Made by a program: the position numbers and the translations under genes. From contig CM036622.1 of the NCBI GenBank assembly GCA_020746105.1, forward strand, positions 17,647,487-17,711,486: a stretch of DNA of 64,000 nt, in the 5' to 3' direction. The notes under the pieces were generated by a model. The model searched no databases. It saw nothing but the letters and a program-made list of their open reading frames with translations, and was not told the DNA's origin. This DNA comes from Trogon surrucura. Taxonomy: Eukaryota; Chordata; Aves; Trogoniformes; Trogonidae. Positions 36,444-46,060 of the stretch are shown in pieces. Position 1 is the first letter of the stretch, and each line of letters starts with the position of its first letter.

Positions 36444-39400
36444 CTTAATTTTCAAGTATTTCTTTTTTAAATTAATATTTCAAAGAGAAAAACCCTTATC
36501 TTGTTAAGGACAGGAGTTTTTAGGGTTGTAGCTCTTGCATAGGATGATACAGTTTGGTGGCCTCTCTTGTTAAAAATGTTCTAGTACCCATCTAATGCCC
36601 ACTTATTTATGGATTTTAGACTAAAAGCCCTTTTTTGCCAGTTTTCTTCACAAGCACTTATCTCAACATCCTCATTAGATGGTTTTTCTCTTTTCTTTTT
36701 TTCAAGGCCTATCCATGCCCTTGGTACTTTCTTTTGTTCCATTCTGCAAAAGGAATGGCTTTAAAGCATCTCTCTCCACCAGTTTCAACTTTTTTCCTTT
36801 GTAATTAGCCTTATTTGAGGAGCAGAAAAGTAGAAGACCAGAGAGAAATAATAATAATAAAAAACCCTGGTGAACAAAGGAGATGATGTTCTTTACTACA
36901 ATCATATGCTGTACAGCCTGAGTTAAAGAACTTGCACATCTTTCTTTCCTTTTTTTTTTTTTTCTGATCTGACTCATACGTTACATGTAGGCCAGCTGAG
37001 AGAAAATTTCAAAGCTAAAGAAGAGGAATGTTTTATTCAGATGGTTATTGTTATTACCAAGAGCTTATTTAAAAGTTAGAATTAAAGAAATCTTTTGCAG
37101 ACGATAATTTGGAAAGATAAATTTACCATCATCTGCTGAGAAGGCATGTATTGATAATATTAACACACAAGTGTGTCAGTAAGAAAGAATATACTTACAA
37201 TGTTAATGGGCAAGTGTATGAACATGTATATTTGAAAAACAAACAGTGAATAATATATCTGAACTAAAATGGAACTTGACTATGAATTACTGTAGAATAA
37301 AGTCTAGAACTGCTTGTATCATAGCTAAATTTGGTGTCAGTCTTTATTCAAAACATTAGGGAGAAGAGTTTCTTTGGTATTCTCTTTCAAACTGAAAGAA
37401 ATACCAATGCACATCAGCAGTCCTGATAAAACTTAAAACTCTAGAATGTATTTCAGCATACACAACACCTGTGGAAATACAAAAATCTGAATTTGTAGTT
37501 GTTCTGAAACTCACTTGTGCATGGTTCAGAAGAGCTATGAACAAGAAAAAAGGTGTCTTTAATTACAAAAAAAAAAGTGAATGGATTTGTATTTTAACTT
37601 GTTTTAAACTCTTCTTTAAAAAACAAAGAACATTTATAGCGTGAATATTAGGTCTTGAGTTCTTAAGTTTTGGTTGCTCTTTCTGTCTTTTTTCCTTCTT
37701 GGTACACAGCTCTTGCAAGACCAGCTATTTAAATGAAGGAGTATTTACCACCTGGAACAAAAGAATGTTCAAAACTTTAAAAGACAGAACTCTCCTCCAA
37801 AAAAAACTTCCAAAGATTTCAGTTAAGATGATGTACAGAACATCTTTTACTACTGGAAGTCTACAGCTGTGAAATTATTTTTTTTATTATTTGTGAAATG
37901 TTTTTTTTTATTATGAATATCACCCTGAATACATACATGAAATTTAGATTGACTGCCACCAAGGAGTAGTTAACTTTTATATACTTGAAGGTGACTAAAT
38001 CTGTGTCGTGTTGTCTGTCTTGATATTATGTTCACTCTAAAATAAGTTCAGCTAAAGTGAGTAGTAAAACAGAGATGTTTTAAGGTTATCTAAAAGAAGC
38101 AACATACGTGTAAAGCCTTGATTATTTAACTTTTGTTTATAAATCTAATTTTTAATAATTTTAGAGCTATCCAAGTTAAACTAATTTTGATAAGTACACA
38201 GTTCAGTTAGACGTGTACAACTGGGATATTTCTGCGAATTTTACTCACACTACGAGATCTCTTTGAATCTGCAAAACTAAACAGAAAGAGACATTCCAGT
38301 GAGGCGACAGGTCATTTGTTCTGCTGCTTACATCAGAACAACTACCTTTTTTTGCCACTTCTTCTTTTCAGTTCTAAACAGAATTCTAGTGAAAATTAAA
38401 CAGTATGTATCATTTGTGAATGATCACTACACGCTCTTGAACTTTAAAATCTTTTTTAAGCTTAGTTTGAATTTTGGACAAAGGGCTCAGGCATTTGTTA
38501 TCTAAACAGGATCACTCTTCCTCATTTTGCATATCATGGACCCAGACAATCTACTGATATTCTATATATCAAGATGTGTAAGTTCACACTTGCAAAATGG
38601 GTGACAATTCATCGGTTCGCATACTGCAACAAACTCAAGTCTGAAGTGGTTAAGTCTCTCATTATTTCATCTCTCTACTTCGTCAGATATCTTCCTGTGG
38701 TCTCTGCTCATTGACAAAATTGCCTCAGCTAATGCAAATGCATTATGTAACCCACGCTCACAACAGAACTATCAGATTTAGAGTTTGTGGCCTGTATTGC
38801 TTAAAGAATTACATCTGTTTCTGTTAGTAACTTACCATACTGCATGCTTAAGGCACCTCAATGCACTATATTTTATCCAGTAAAGCACTTTTTTTTAATA
38901 AAGGAAAGTGTCCTTCTACTTCTTATTTCGTATTTTGTATGCTTCCTTTTATACTTCCAGTTACAAGTTTACATTCTCAATCAATCCTCTAGCTGAAGCC
39001 AGAGATACCTGGCTCTATCTATCTATACCTGAACTTAAGTATGTAGGACAGAAAAGGCAGACAAAGATCACAGACTTTCCAAAATCTGCAAATGGGCAAA
39101 AAACTGTAGTGCTTTCCCTGCATGAAGTTTGGCACAGAAAACATCTGTGTGAAACTAGAAACTTATTCTTGCTCAGGCTGAGGGCAAATAAAGAGATTTA
39201 TAGAAGGGATTTGTATCTCCTTCTTTCTTTACTAATCTTAATGTTGGGCTGAGAAGAACATAGCATGAATGAAGTTATTTTAAGTACATCCTGATGGAAC
39301 AATTAGATGCAACTAATTTTACCAAAATCACTTACATCGCACAATGAGATTTCACTTAGCAGTATGTTGCATAGATTAAGTATTTTTTTCCTTTTCACTG

Positions 39401-39451
39401 TTAGGTAACTTACCTCTTAGTGTAACTTACTTTGTCTGGCAGTAGATATTT
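36444..39451 (-). other. Intron DNA between exons X and Z, left part
   Basis: No exon with compatible phases found. Several plausible-looking short frames (about 36.75, 37.4 and 38.7 kb) were examined and set aside. A simple T-rich stretch with two copies of TTTTTTTATTAT lies at about 37,876-37,915. Confidence 0.45.
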
Positions 39452-40394
39452 TCACAGAATAATAGAATGGTTTGGGTTGGAAGGGATCTTAAAGATCATC
39501 TAGTTCAAACTCCCCTGCCATGGGCAGGGACACCTCCCACTGAACCAGGTTGCTCAAAGCCCCATCCAGCCTCGCCTTGGACACTTCAAGGCATTCACAA
39601 CTTCTCCGGGGAACCTGTCCCAGTGTCTCACCTTCTTCACAGTAAAGATTTTCTTCCTAATATCTAACTGAAATCTAACCTCTTTCCATTTGAAATCATT
39701 ACTCTTCATCCTATCACTACATAAAAGAGTCCCCCCTCTTCTTTCCTGTAGGCCCCCTTTAAGTACTGGAAGGCCACTATAGTCTCCCCACAATACCAAC
39801 CCCTGAGGAACACCACTTGTCTGTGGTCTCCACTCGGATATCAAGCCGTTGACCTCAACTCTTTGAGTGCAATCATCCAGCCAATTCCTTATCTACCAAG
39901 TGGTCCATCCATCAAATCAAATTTAGAGACAAGGACGTCACATGACAGTGTCAAACCCTTTGCCTAAGTCCAGGTAGGTGACATCGGTTGCTCTTTAACC
40001 ACCAATGCTGAAACCCCATCATAGAAGGCCACCAAATTTGCCCTTAGTGAAGCCCAGGTAGGCTGTCACAAATCACCTCCTTGTTTTTCATGTGCCCTAG
40101 CACAGTTTCCAGGAGGATCTGCTCCATGATCTCACCAGGCACAGTGGGGAGACTGACTGGCCTGTAGTTTTGTGGGTCTTCCTTTATTCCCTTTTTATAA
40201 ATGGGGGTTATATTGCCCCTTTTCCAGCCAAAAGGAAGTTCACCAGACTGCCATGACTTCTCAAATATGACGGATAGCGGCTTAGCCACTTCAGCTGCCA
40301 GTTCCCTCCAGACCCATGGATGCATGTCACCAAGTCCCACGGACTTACGCACTTTCAGGTTCTCTAGATGGTCTCAAACCTGATCTTCTCCTAC
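39452..40394 (-). repeat. CR1 LINE, 3' segment (interrupted element, part 3 of 3)
   Basis: The 3' end and reverse-transcriptase region of a minus-strand CR1: the 3' end TTGGGTTGGAAGGGATCTTA and tail near 39,454, the C-terminal block with VRHWDRFPGEVVN, and the finger region around 40,044-40,352. About 300 codons of the RT core between SGVPQG and the C-terminal block are deleted. It continues across the solo LTR at 41,586. The frame is broken in several places. Confidence 0.9.
40044..40352 (-). pseudogene. CR1 reverse-transcriptase fragment
   Basis: 102 codons of CR1 ORF2: [20 protein letters not shown], then [19 protein letters not shown] and [20 protein letters not shown], the motif 0/1 region of the reverse transcriptase. 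The frame is lost after PGLH, and the catalytic YADD motif is not present. An exact copy is at 58,083-58,391 on the plus strand. Confidence 0.85.
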
Positions 40395-40399
40395 AGCAG
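40395..40399 (+). repeat. Target-site duplication AGCAG (left)
   Basis: AGCAG immediately precedes the TG of the solo LTR and recurs at 41,586-41,590 immediately after its CA. Five bases is the usual duplication for ERVL-type elements. Confidence 0.8.
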
Positions 40400-41585
40400 T
40401 GTCGTGGTTTGACCCTGGCCGGCCACCAGGGACCCACACAGCCGCTCACTCACTCCCCCTTCACTGCTAGGCAGGGGGAGAAAATATTTCCAAGGGCTCA
40501 GGGTTTGAGATAAGGACAGGGAGATCACTTTCATTTACCGTCCCAGGCAAAACAGACTCGATTTTAGGGAAATTAGGTACATTTATTAAAAGAACTAATC
40601 AGAGAGGAGTAGTGAGAAGTGAGAAAGAGCAAACAGATCTTAACAAACAGAACACCTTCCCGCCATCCCTCCCTTCTTCCCGGGCTTAACATCAATCCCG
40701 TTTTCTCCACCTCCTCCCCCCGAGCGGCGCAGGGGGACAGGGAATGGGGGTTACGGTCAGTTCATCCGACGTTGGTTCCACCGCTTCTTCACTCCGGGGG
40801 AGGACTCTTCACTCTTCCCCAGGGCCACTGTGGGGTCCCTCTCACAGGAGACAAGCTTCACGCTCTCTTCTACGACGTGAGTCTTCCCACGAAGGGCAAT
40901 TCATCACAAACTGCCCAACGTGAGACACCTCACGAGGGGTAGCCCACCTCTCGTGTCTGAGGCACAGTCCTTCGGGGGAAACTGCTCCAGCGTGAGCCAC
41001 CCGCAGCGTCCCAAAAGTCCCACCAGCCAACCTGCTCCAGTGTGGGCATTCCTCTCTTCCACAGGCTACAGGTTCCGGCGGCGACTTGCTCTGATGCGGG
41101 CTTCCCACGGGCTACAGCCCCCTTCAGGCATCCACCCACACGGCGTGGAGTCCTCGGTGGACATCTACGTGGTGATCCTCACGGTGGACATCTGCACCTC
41201 ACCCATGGGCTGCAGGGGGACAACCCGCTTCACCATGGTCTTCACCACGACCCGGGGGACTCTCTCTGCTCCAGCGCCTGGAGCTCATCCTCCCTCCCCT
41301 CCTTCTTCACTGACCTTGGTGTCTGCACAGATTCTCACTCCTCCATCTCTGTGCCAACTGTTATGGCGCAGTTCTTTTTCCCCTTGTTAAATATGTTTTT
41401 CACAGAGGCGTTCCTCTCCTATCACCTCACTGATAGGCTCAGCCTTGGCCAGCGGCGGGTCCCTCTTTGGAGCCGGCTGGCATTGGCTCTATCAATCTTG
41501 GGGAGCTTCTAGCAGCTTCTTACAGAAGCCACCCTGCAGCTCCCCGCCCCCCGCCGCCAAAATCCAGCCAGACCAAACCAAAACA
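40400..41585 (+). mobile_element. ERVL-type solo LTR
   Basis: 1,186 bp beginning TGTCGTGGTTTGACCCTGGC and ending ACCAAAACA, flanked by AGCAG on both sides. The sequence has the features of a common bird ERVL LTR family: the GCTGCAGGGGGACAACC block, the GGCTCAGCCTTGGCCAGCGG block and the GGGGAGCTTCTAGCAGCTTC block near the end. No internal region remains, so it arose by recombination between two LTRs. It inserted into the CR1 and is antisense to the host gene. The open frames inside it are GC-driven and not genes. Confidence 0.88.
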
Positions 41586-42184
41586 AGCAGGCAGTCCTTC
41601 ATTCTCACAGTCTCTGCCTTTGCCTTCTGTGACTCGGGCTGTGTGGCTGGAGCACTTGCCAGTGAAGACTGAGGCAAAAAAATGTCACGGAGCACCTCAG
41701 CTTTCTCTATATCCAGCATAACAACATCTCCCATTTCCTTCTAGAGAGGGCGCACATTATTCTGGTCTTTCTTTTATCAATAACGTACCTACAAAAGCTT
41801 TTCTTGTTGCCTTTTATGTCCCTGGTCAGAGTCAATTCTATCAGGGCTTTGGCTTTCCTAACCTGACCGCTGGCTACTTGGACAATTTTTCTGTATTCCT
41901 CCCAGGATACCTGTCCTTGTGTCCATCCTCTATAGGCTTCCTTTTTGTTCCTGAGTTTGTTCAGGAGCTCTTTGTTCATCCATGGAGGCCTTGTGGTGTT
42001 TCTGCCTGACTTCCTCTTTTTTGAGATGCATTGCTCCCGAGCTTGGAGGAGATGATCCTTGAATATTGACCAGCTTTCTTGGGCCCTTCTTCTCTCGAGG
42101 GCTTTAACCCATGGTACTCTACAAAGCAGATCCCTGAAGAGGTCAAAGTCTGCTCTCCTGAAGTCCAGGCTAGCAAGCTTGCTG
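41586..42184 (-). repeat. CR1 LINE, middle segment (part 2 of 3)
   Basis: The CR1 ORF2 linker between endonuclease and reverse transcriptase continues here on the minus strand: blocks such as [55 protein letters not shown] and [18 protein letters not shown]. The frame is open for most of 41,707-42,180. It is interrupted at 42,185 by the provirus and resumes at 44,781. The first five bases are the target duplication of the solo LTR. Confidence 0.9.
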
Positions 42185-42190
42185 TGCGCC
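42185..42190 (+). repeat. Target-site duplication TGCGCC (left)
   Basis: TGCGCC flanks the provirus on both sides (42,185-42,190 and 44,775-44,780). Six bases is usual for ERVK/beta-like elements. Confidence 0.85.
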
Positions 42191-42591
42191 TGAAGAGGGT
42201 CCCTTCGGAAAGCCGGCCAAGATAACAATCATCACACCAATATGGCTACAGATCGTCCTCCCTTTATTGCTCCGGACAGCTCAATATATACAGTTCAGCA
42301 GTGTCTCCGCGCCTGCCCCTTAACAGAGTTGGTCAGTTACAGGTTCACACACGCCAGCGTTTTATTGGGTAGTGCCATTCCACTATGCAAGCTGCTGTCG
42401 CCCCCCCTTCTCCCCCCGCGGCCAGCACCTCCAGCCAAGCTTCTCGCAAAGCTCTCACAAAACAGATAAAACCTCCTCCTCCCCGTGTTCCAAGGCAGCT
42501 TCAAGGACAGAGCCTTTGTTTAGGCCTAAGCTGGGTTGTCCACATCTTTAAAATAATACCGCGCCTCTGCTCCACAAGAAATTCCTCTACA
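42191..42591 (-). mobile_element. 3' LTR of ERVK-like provirus
   Basis: 401 bp, TG...CA on the minus strand (starts TGTAGAGGAATTTC, ends CCCTCTTCA). It has a TATA-like TATATA at 42,285-42,290 and, about 20 bp further along the minus strand, an AATAAA signal at 42,263-42,268, plus another AATAAA upstream near 42,363. I count six substitutions against the 5' LTR and no length difference. It has the same orientation as the host gene. Confidence 0.92.
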
Positions 42592-42612
42592 TATCCCCCT
42601 TTTTCTTTTTGG
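42592..42612 (-). promoter_or_regulatory. Polypurine tract
   Basis: On the minus strand a purine run (AAAAAGAAAAAGGGGGA) ends just before the TG of the 3' LTR, separated by TA. It is the normal plus-strand primer site for retroviral DNA synthesis and confirms the element's orientation. Confidence 0.85.
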
Positions 42613-43080
42613 ACAACCCAGGCTTCATTCGCTAGCTTGCTTATAATTTTCTTGATTATACTTATCAAACAACTAAACATACCTAAGCCTATAACAATTA
42701 AAACTGCAATAACCAAAAATGCCTTAACTAAACTCTTAATTCATCCTGTCAAAGTTCTCACACCCATCACCCTAAATCATACTTTGATCCTTAATCACAC
42801 ACTTCTAACAAAGCAAAAGGCAGCTGGTTTCCCTGCCTTGCTTTTAGCTAAAGAAAGATCACTCTGCTGGTTAGTACATAAACCTTAACACCTACTATGT
42901 GGCTTTGATTACACAACCAATATAAGCTTCGTTGTTAGTCACACAAAGAGGATACCTATTAATACAACAGGTAACATTGAGAACAGTCACATTTTCCCAT
43001 AATTGCTCTGCCATCAGCCGTAAGCATCTTCTGCCAGTCCAGTCCATATCATCGTTGGTAATCGGTACCTCAGGGTCCCA
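42600..43080 (-). pseudogene. Envelope remnant of the ERVK-like provirus
   Basis: The last part of the internal region encodes, in one open frame up to about 42,716, a hydrophobic stretch of about 20 residues followed by lysine-rich residues and a short tail that runs into the LTR, as expected for the membrane anchor and cytoplasmic tail of a transmembrane envelope protein. The upstream part (to about 43,080) has cysteine- and asparagine-rich pieces in broken frames, with stops, that could be the start of the surface subunit. The gene is deleted and frameshifted and is not functional. Confidence 0.5.
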
Positions 43081-43189
43081 TCACGTCACTGGGCGAAACA
43101 AGGGGTTCAACAGGCAGGCCCAGTGCACAGTCATGTTGCTGCTGCGCTGTTGAAGTGACAGGATGCTGCACAGCCACATCATGCAGGAT

Positions 43190-43480
43190 CATGCGGTTCC
43201 CAGGTCCCTTGTCCGTTATTAATAATAACAGGACACACAATTGAACTGGCTGCTTCCCAATCTCCCTCTGTTATAGCGTCTCTGATGACACCGCTCCATC
43301 GCTGTTGCAAAGGATCCTTTATGGTTCAAGCTTGAAAATCAGGCTTGAGTGAGGGAGCTGATGGTAATGGGGGAGCTGAACTGGTTTAAGGGTTTCTTCT
43401 ATTTCTTGCTGTCTAGTTGATAATTCAGCGAGTTTGTTCAGCATCTCTTTCAGGGGTTCATCCTGATCTTCCTTCTTCCC
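43190..43480 (-). pseudogene. Gag fragment: post-matrix linker and start of capsid
   Basis: Broken frames contain a glutamine/glutamate-rich coiled segment at about 43,395-43,475 and, at about 43,190-43,320, a segment resembling the beginning of a retroviral capsid domain. Sequence jumps directly from here to envelope-like material, marking one edge of the internal deletion at about 43,100-43,190. Confidence 0.45.
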
Positions 43481-43823
43481 CTCCCCCTTTTTATTTATTT
43501 ATTTTTTTTTTCTTATTAGCTCAGGTATTACTTCAATCACACTGTTATCACACAGGGAGAGCAGAATTTCCCAGGTCTGTTTTGATCATACTCTCCCGTT
43601 CACTCCCATGCACATCTGGTGTACAAGAAGCGTCTTATCTTCATTCTCATGGACAAGCTCTCAACATGAGCTGTACCTGGCTGGTCAGGGTCTCTTTTCA
43701 TAATTAGCAAGCAAGAGTTATGCACTTGTTTAGAAAAGAGCTCAGCTCAAGGACGAAAGTCTTAATTCTGCAACGCAGTGCAGTTTCTCCTTTTTCTTTT
43801 TTTTTTTTTTTTCTTCCACCCAG

Positions 43824-44177
43824 TCAGGACGAGCAGGGAGTTTCTTCCTTTGCCTTTTTCCTTTCCTGCCCTCCCCCCAACGCTTCGATCGCTGCCGCAG
43901 CAACTTTCTTTTCTGCTTGCATGATTTCTAGAGTGCGTATTACGGTTTTCCAAACCGTTCCTAGTTCTTTTGCTTCCTTTCCTTCTTTTCCTCCCTCTAG
44001 AGTACAGTCCCACAAAAAGTCTCCTACTTCACGCCATTCCGTGGAACTAAAGATTAATGGTGGGTCGTTCATTTTCTCCCGTTTCCAAGCCCATGGGGCT
44101 AATACGTCTCGCTCCTTTACTTTTTCTCCTCTCTTAGAGAGTATACTAAGGAGGCGAGTTGCCGTGTCCGTTTCCAT
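43824..44177 (-). CDS. Matrix-like gag N-terminal ORF of the provirus
   Basis: 117 codons starting at the ATG at 44,177, about 175 bp after the primer site, as gag should. It has the composition and length of a beta-type matrix domain, with a basic N-terminal part, tryptophan-containing helices and a lysine-rich C-terminal helix, and ends in a TGA before a purine-rich tract. An in-frame upstream methionine would add 13 residues. A strong splice donor (CAAG|GTAAGA at about 44,187-44,193) lies between the primer site and this ATG. Retroviral relic; no evidence of host use. Confidence 0.6.
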   Translation of the reverse strand: METDTATRLLSILSKRGEKVKERDVLAPWAWKREKMNDPPLIFSSTEWREVGDFLWDCTLEGGKEGKEAKELGTVWKTVIRTLEIMQAEKKVAAAAIEALGGGQERKKAKEETPCSS

Positions 44178-44352
44178 CGCGGTCTTACCTTGGCAGGGGC
44201 TTGATCGGCTGCTCAAGCTCTGGTCTCCGGTGCCCTTTTGGTCACACTCGGAACTCTCCTGCCTCCAGCTCTTCGGCTCCCAAATCGGCTCACGTCCGAT
44301 GCTTCAGAGTCGTCCCGCACTTAAGCAATCCGCATTTAAGCGTCCATAGAGG

Positions 44353-44371
44353 GTCCCTTGTTCAGGCGCCA
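44353..44371 (-). promoter_or_regulatory. Primer binding site, lysine-tRNA-like
   Basis: Minus strand TGGCGCCTGAACAAGGGAC, two bases after the 5' LTR. It matches the 3' end complement of a lysine tRNA (TGGCGCCxGAACAGGGAC) except for one extra A. It supports classification with K-type elements. Confidence 0.85.
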
Positions 44372-44373
44372 GA

Positions 44374-44774
44374 TGAAGAGGGTCCCTTCGGAGAGCCGGC
44401 CAAGATAACAATCATCACACCAATATGGCTACAGATCGTCCTCCCTTTATTGCTCCGGACAGCTCAATATATACAGTTCAGCAGTGTCTCCGCGCCTGCC
44501 CCTTAACAGAGTTGGTCAGTTACAGGTTTACACGCGCCAGCGTTTTATTGGGTAGTGCCATTCCACTATGCAAGCGGCTCTCGCCCCCCCTTCTCCCCCC
44601 GCGGCCAGCACCTCCAGCCAAGCTTCTCGCAAAGCTCTCACAAAACAGATAAAACCTCCTCCTCCCCATGTTCCAAGGCAGCTTCAAGGACAGAGCCTTT
44701 GTTTAGGCCTAAGCTGGGTTGTCCACATCTTTAAAATAATACCGCGCCTCTGCTCCACAAGAAATTCCTCTACA
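44374..44774 (-). mobile_element. 5' LTR of ERVK-like provirus
   Basis: 401 bp, about 98.5% identical to the 3' LTR. It carries the same TATA-like motif (about 44,468) and AATAAA signal (44,446-44,451). As it points along the host gene, it could in principle start or end transcripts within the intron. Confidence 0.92.
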
Positions 44775-44780
44775 TGCGCC
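44775..44780 (+). repeat. Target-site duplication TGCGCC (right)
   Basis: Exact repeat of 42,185-42,190. The CR1 sequence continues directly after it, proving that the provirus inserted into an existing CR1. Confidence 0.85.
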
Positions 44781-45016
44781 CTCCTCACTGCCCTAAGGAT
44801 CTTAAACTCCACGATTTCATGGTCATCACAGCCACGGCTGCCCTTCAGCTTCACATTCTCCATGAGCCCTTCCTTGTTGGTGAGGACAAGGTCCAACATA
44901 GCACCTCTCCTCATTGACTTGGAGAAGGAAGTTATCCTGGATTGCTTATGCCCTGCTGTGTTGTCACACCAACAGCTATCGGCGTGGTTGAAGTTCCCCA
45001 TGAGGATCAGGGCAAG
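44781..45016 (-). repeat. CR1 LINE, endonuclease end (part 1 of 3)
   Basis: The 5'-most part of the same minus-strand CR1: GNFNHADSCWCDNTAGHKQS, RRGAMLDLVLTNKEGL and GCDDHEIVEFKIL, the end of the endonuclease domain, with about 25 codons missing between the first two blocks. The element is 5'-truncated at about 45,016. Confidence 0.88.
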
Positions 45017-45149
45017 TCATCACTTTCACACAGGGAATTACTCCTTCCTACTTTTTAAAGTAATCAGCCACAAACAAAAAGCCTGAGAGGCAGTGTTCCC
45101 AATTTGAACCTGGACCTATGCATGTATTATTTAAAATGCTCATGACAGA

Positions 45150-45362
45150 CATTAGTGAAGACTTCTTTACTAGCAGGGCAGCGTAGCTCTGGAATAGGTT
45201 CCTGAGAGAGGCTATGCGTCTCCATCCTTGGTCTCAAGATTTAACTTGATAACACCACAGCTGACATGCTCTAGCATTCACAGCCACCTCACTTTGAGCA
45301 GAAGGCTGGACTAGGTGACTTCCATAAGTTCCTTCCAAATAACATTTCTATCATCCTGTGCT
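45150..45362 (+). repeat. Old CR1 3' fragment, plus strand
   Basis: GAAGACTTCTTTACTAGCAG, GGAATAGGTTCCTGAGAGAG and GCAGAAGGCTGGACTAGGTG followed by GTTCCTTCCAAATAAC and an octamer-like tail match the CR1 3' end with many substitutions. Confidence 0.7.
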
Positions 45363-45799
45363 TAAACTATATGAATCCACACTTTAATTAGGCACAGCCA
45401 ACTTCTGAGTTCATTACTTATTCACAAAAGAGAGATCAATATTAAGTTGTTACTTAAACCACATTATTTTTTCACAAAATCTTTCCTCAAATACGAGATG
45501 TAAGAACATCTCTGATGATTCTGAATGCCGTTTAAATCCCGTGATTATGGGCTTTCATACTAAGCAGAGAAATAAACCTGCTCTGTGCTGACAGACATGA
45601 GGATAACAGAATTGCTTCTATTCTGCCGTACAAAGCATGTTCCTTTGTGAAAGTGTATTTACATAGGGATCATAAATGTTGTGGGCCTACCATTCCAGCT
45701 GAACTGGAATAGCCAAACCAGAAGATTTGGAAGAAAACAGATGAGGCAGAATCAGAACTACAACTGGTATCACACAGATTTCACAAGTGTCTTCCTATA

Positions 45800-46060
45800 T
45801 TACTCATGATTCAGCTGTTGAAGGCAGCTGGACCCTGAAATCCTGTCAAAGAAGTGATGAAATGTCCTCTTTAAATCAATCTGGTTCACTCTCTCCATCA
45901 GTACTTGAAAGAGGGTGTTCCAGAGCTCACTCCTCTTGAAGGTAAAAACGTTTTCATTTCCAATGGTATGCATGCCCAGATTTAATCCCATTTCTTGTGC
46001 CAACTCACAGAGCTCTTTTGCCACATTCCTTCTCACAGAGATCTTCTACCTGCTACCACA
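45800..46060 (-). repeat. Possible ancient CR1/L3-like fragment
   Basis: The minus strand has a 78-codon frame with an ENVFTFKRSELWNTLFQ segment that resembles, weakly, the conserved FFTxRVxxHWNxLP block near the CR1 ORF2 C-terminus. On the nucleotide level AGGGTGTTCCAGAGCTCA and GATTTAATCCCATTTCTTGT also fit an old LINE 3' region. Low certainty. Confidence 0.3.

Larger units (their letters stand above)
42191..44774 (-). mobile_element. Internally deleted ERVK-like provirus
   Basis: A 2,584-bp endogenous retrovirus on the minus strand: 5' LTR (44,374-44,774), lysine-tRNA-like primer site, a matrix-like gag start, a gag fragment reaching the beginning of capsid, a large deletion that removes the rest of gag, protease, all of polymerase and most of envelope, then a remnant with an envelope membrane anchor, a purine tract and the 3' LTR. 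Target duplication TGCGCC. LTR divergence of about 1.5% implies a young insertion (a few million years if neutral rates near 2e-9 per site per year apply; that rate is an assumption). It cannot replicate. It sits in sense orientation in the intron between exons X and Z. Confidence 0.9.

Noticed and set aside
36702-36977. Minus-strand frame with a lysine-rich, exon-like C-terminal part
   Set aside because: No donor in the phase required by exon Z, and the N-terminal half is a translated poly-purine/pyrimidine tract.
38680-38770. Minus-strand stretch reading AEAILSMSRDHRKISDEVE
   Set aside because: It looks coding, but no in-phase donor connects it to exon Z. Kept out for lack of splice support.
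39395-39450. Perfect donor AGAG|GTAAGT next to the CR1 3' end
   Set aside because: Only about 20-30 bp of unique sequence precede it before the CR1, with no coding frame of the right phase; treated as a cryptic site.
40920-41512. Two overlapping 156-codon plus-strand frames and their mirror at 57,055-57,515
   Set aside because: They lie inside the ERVL-type LTR, overlap in two frames and owe their length to GC-rich LTR sequence. The second set is the inverted copy.
42242-44652. Pair of near-identical 75-codon frames at 42,242 and 44,425
   Set aside because: These are the same antisense frame in the two LTRs of the provirus, with no coding evidence.
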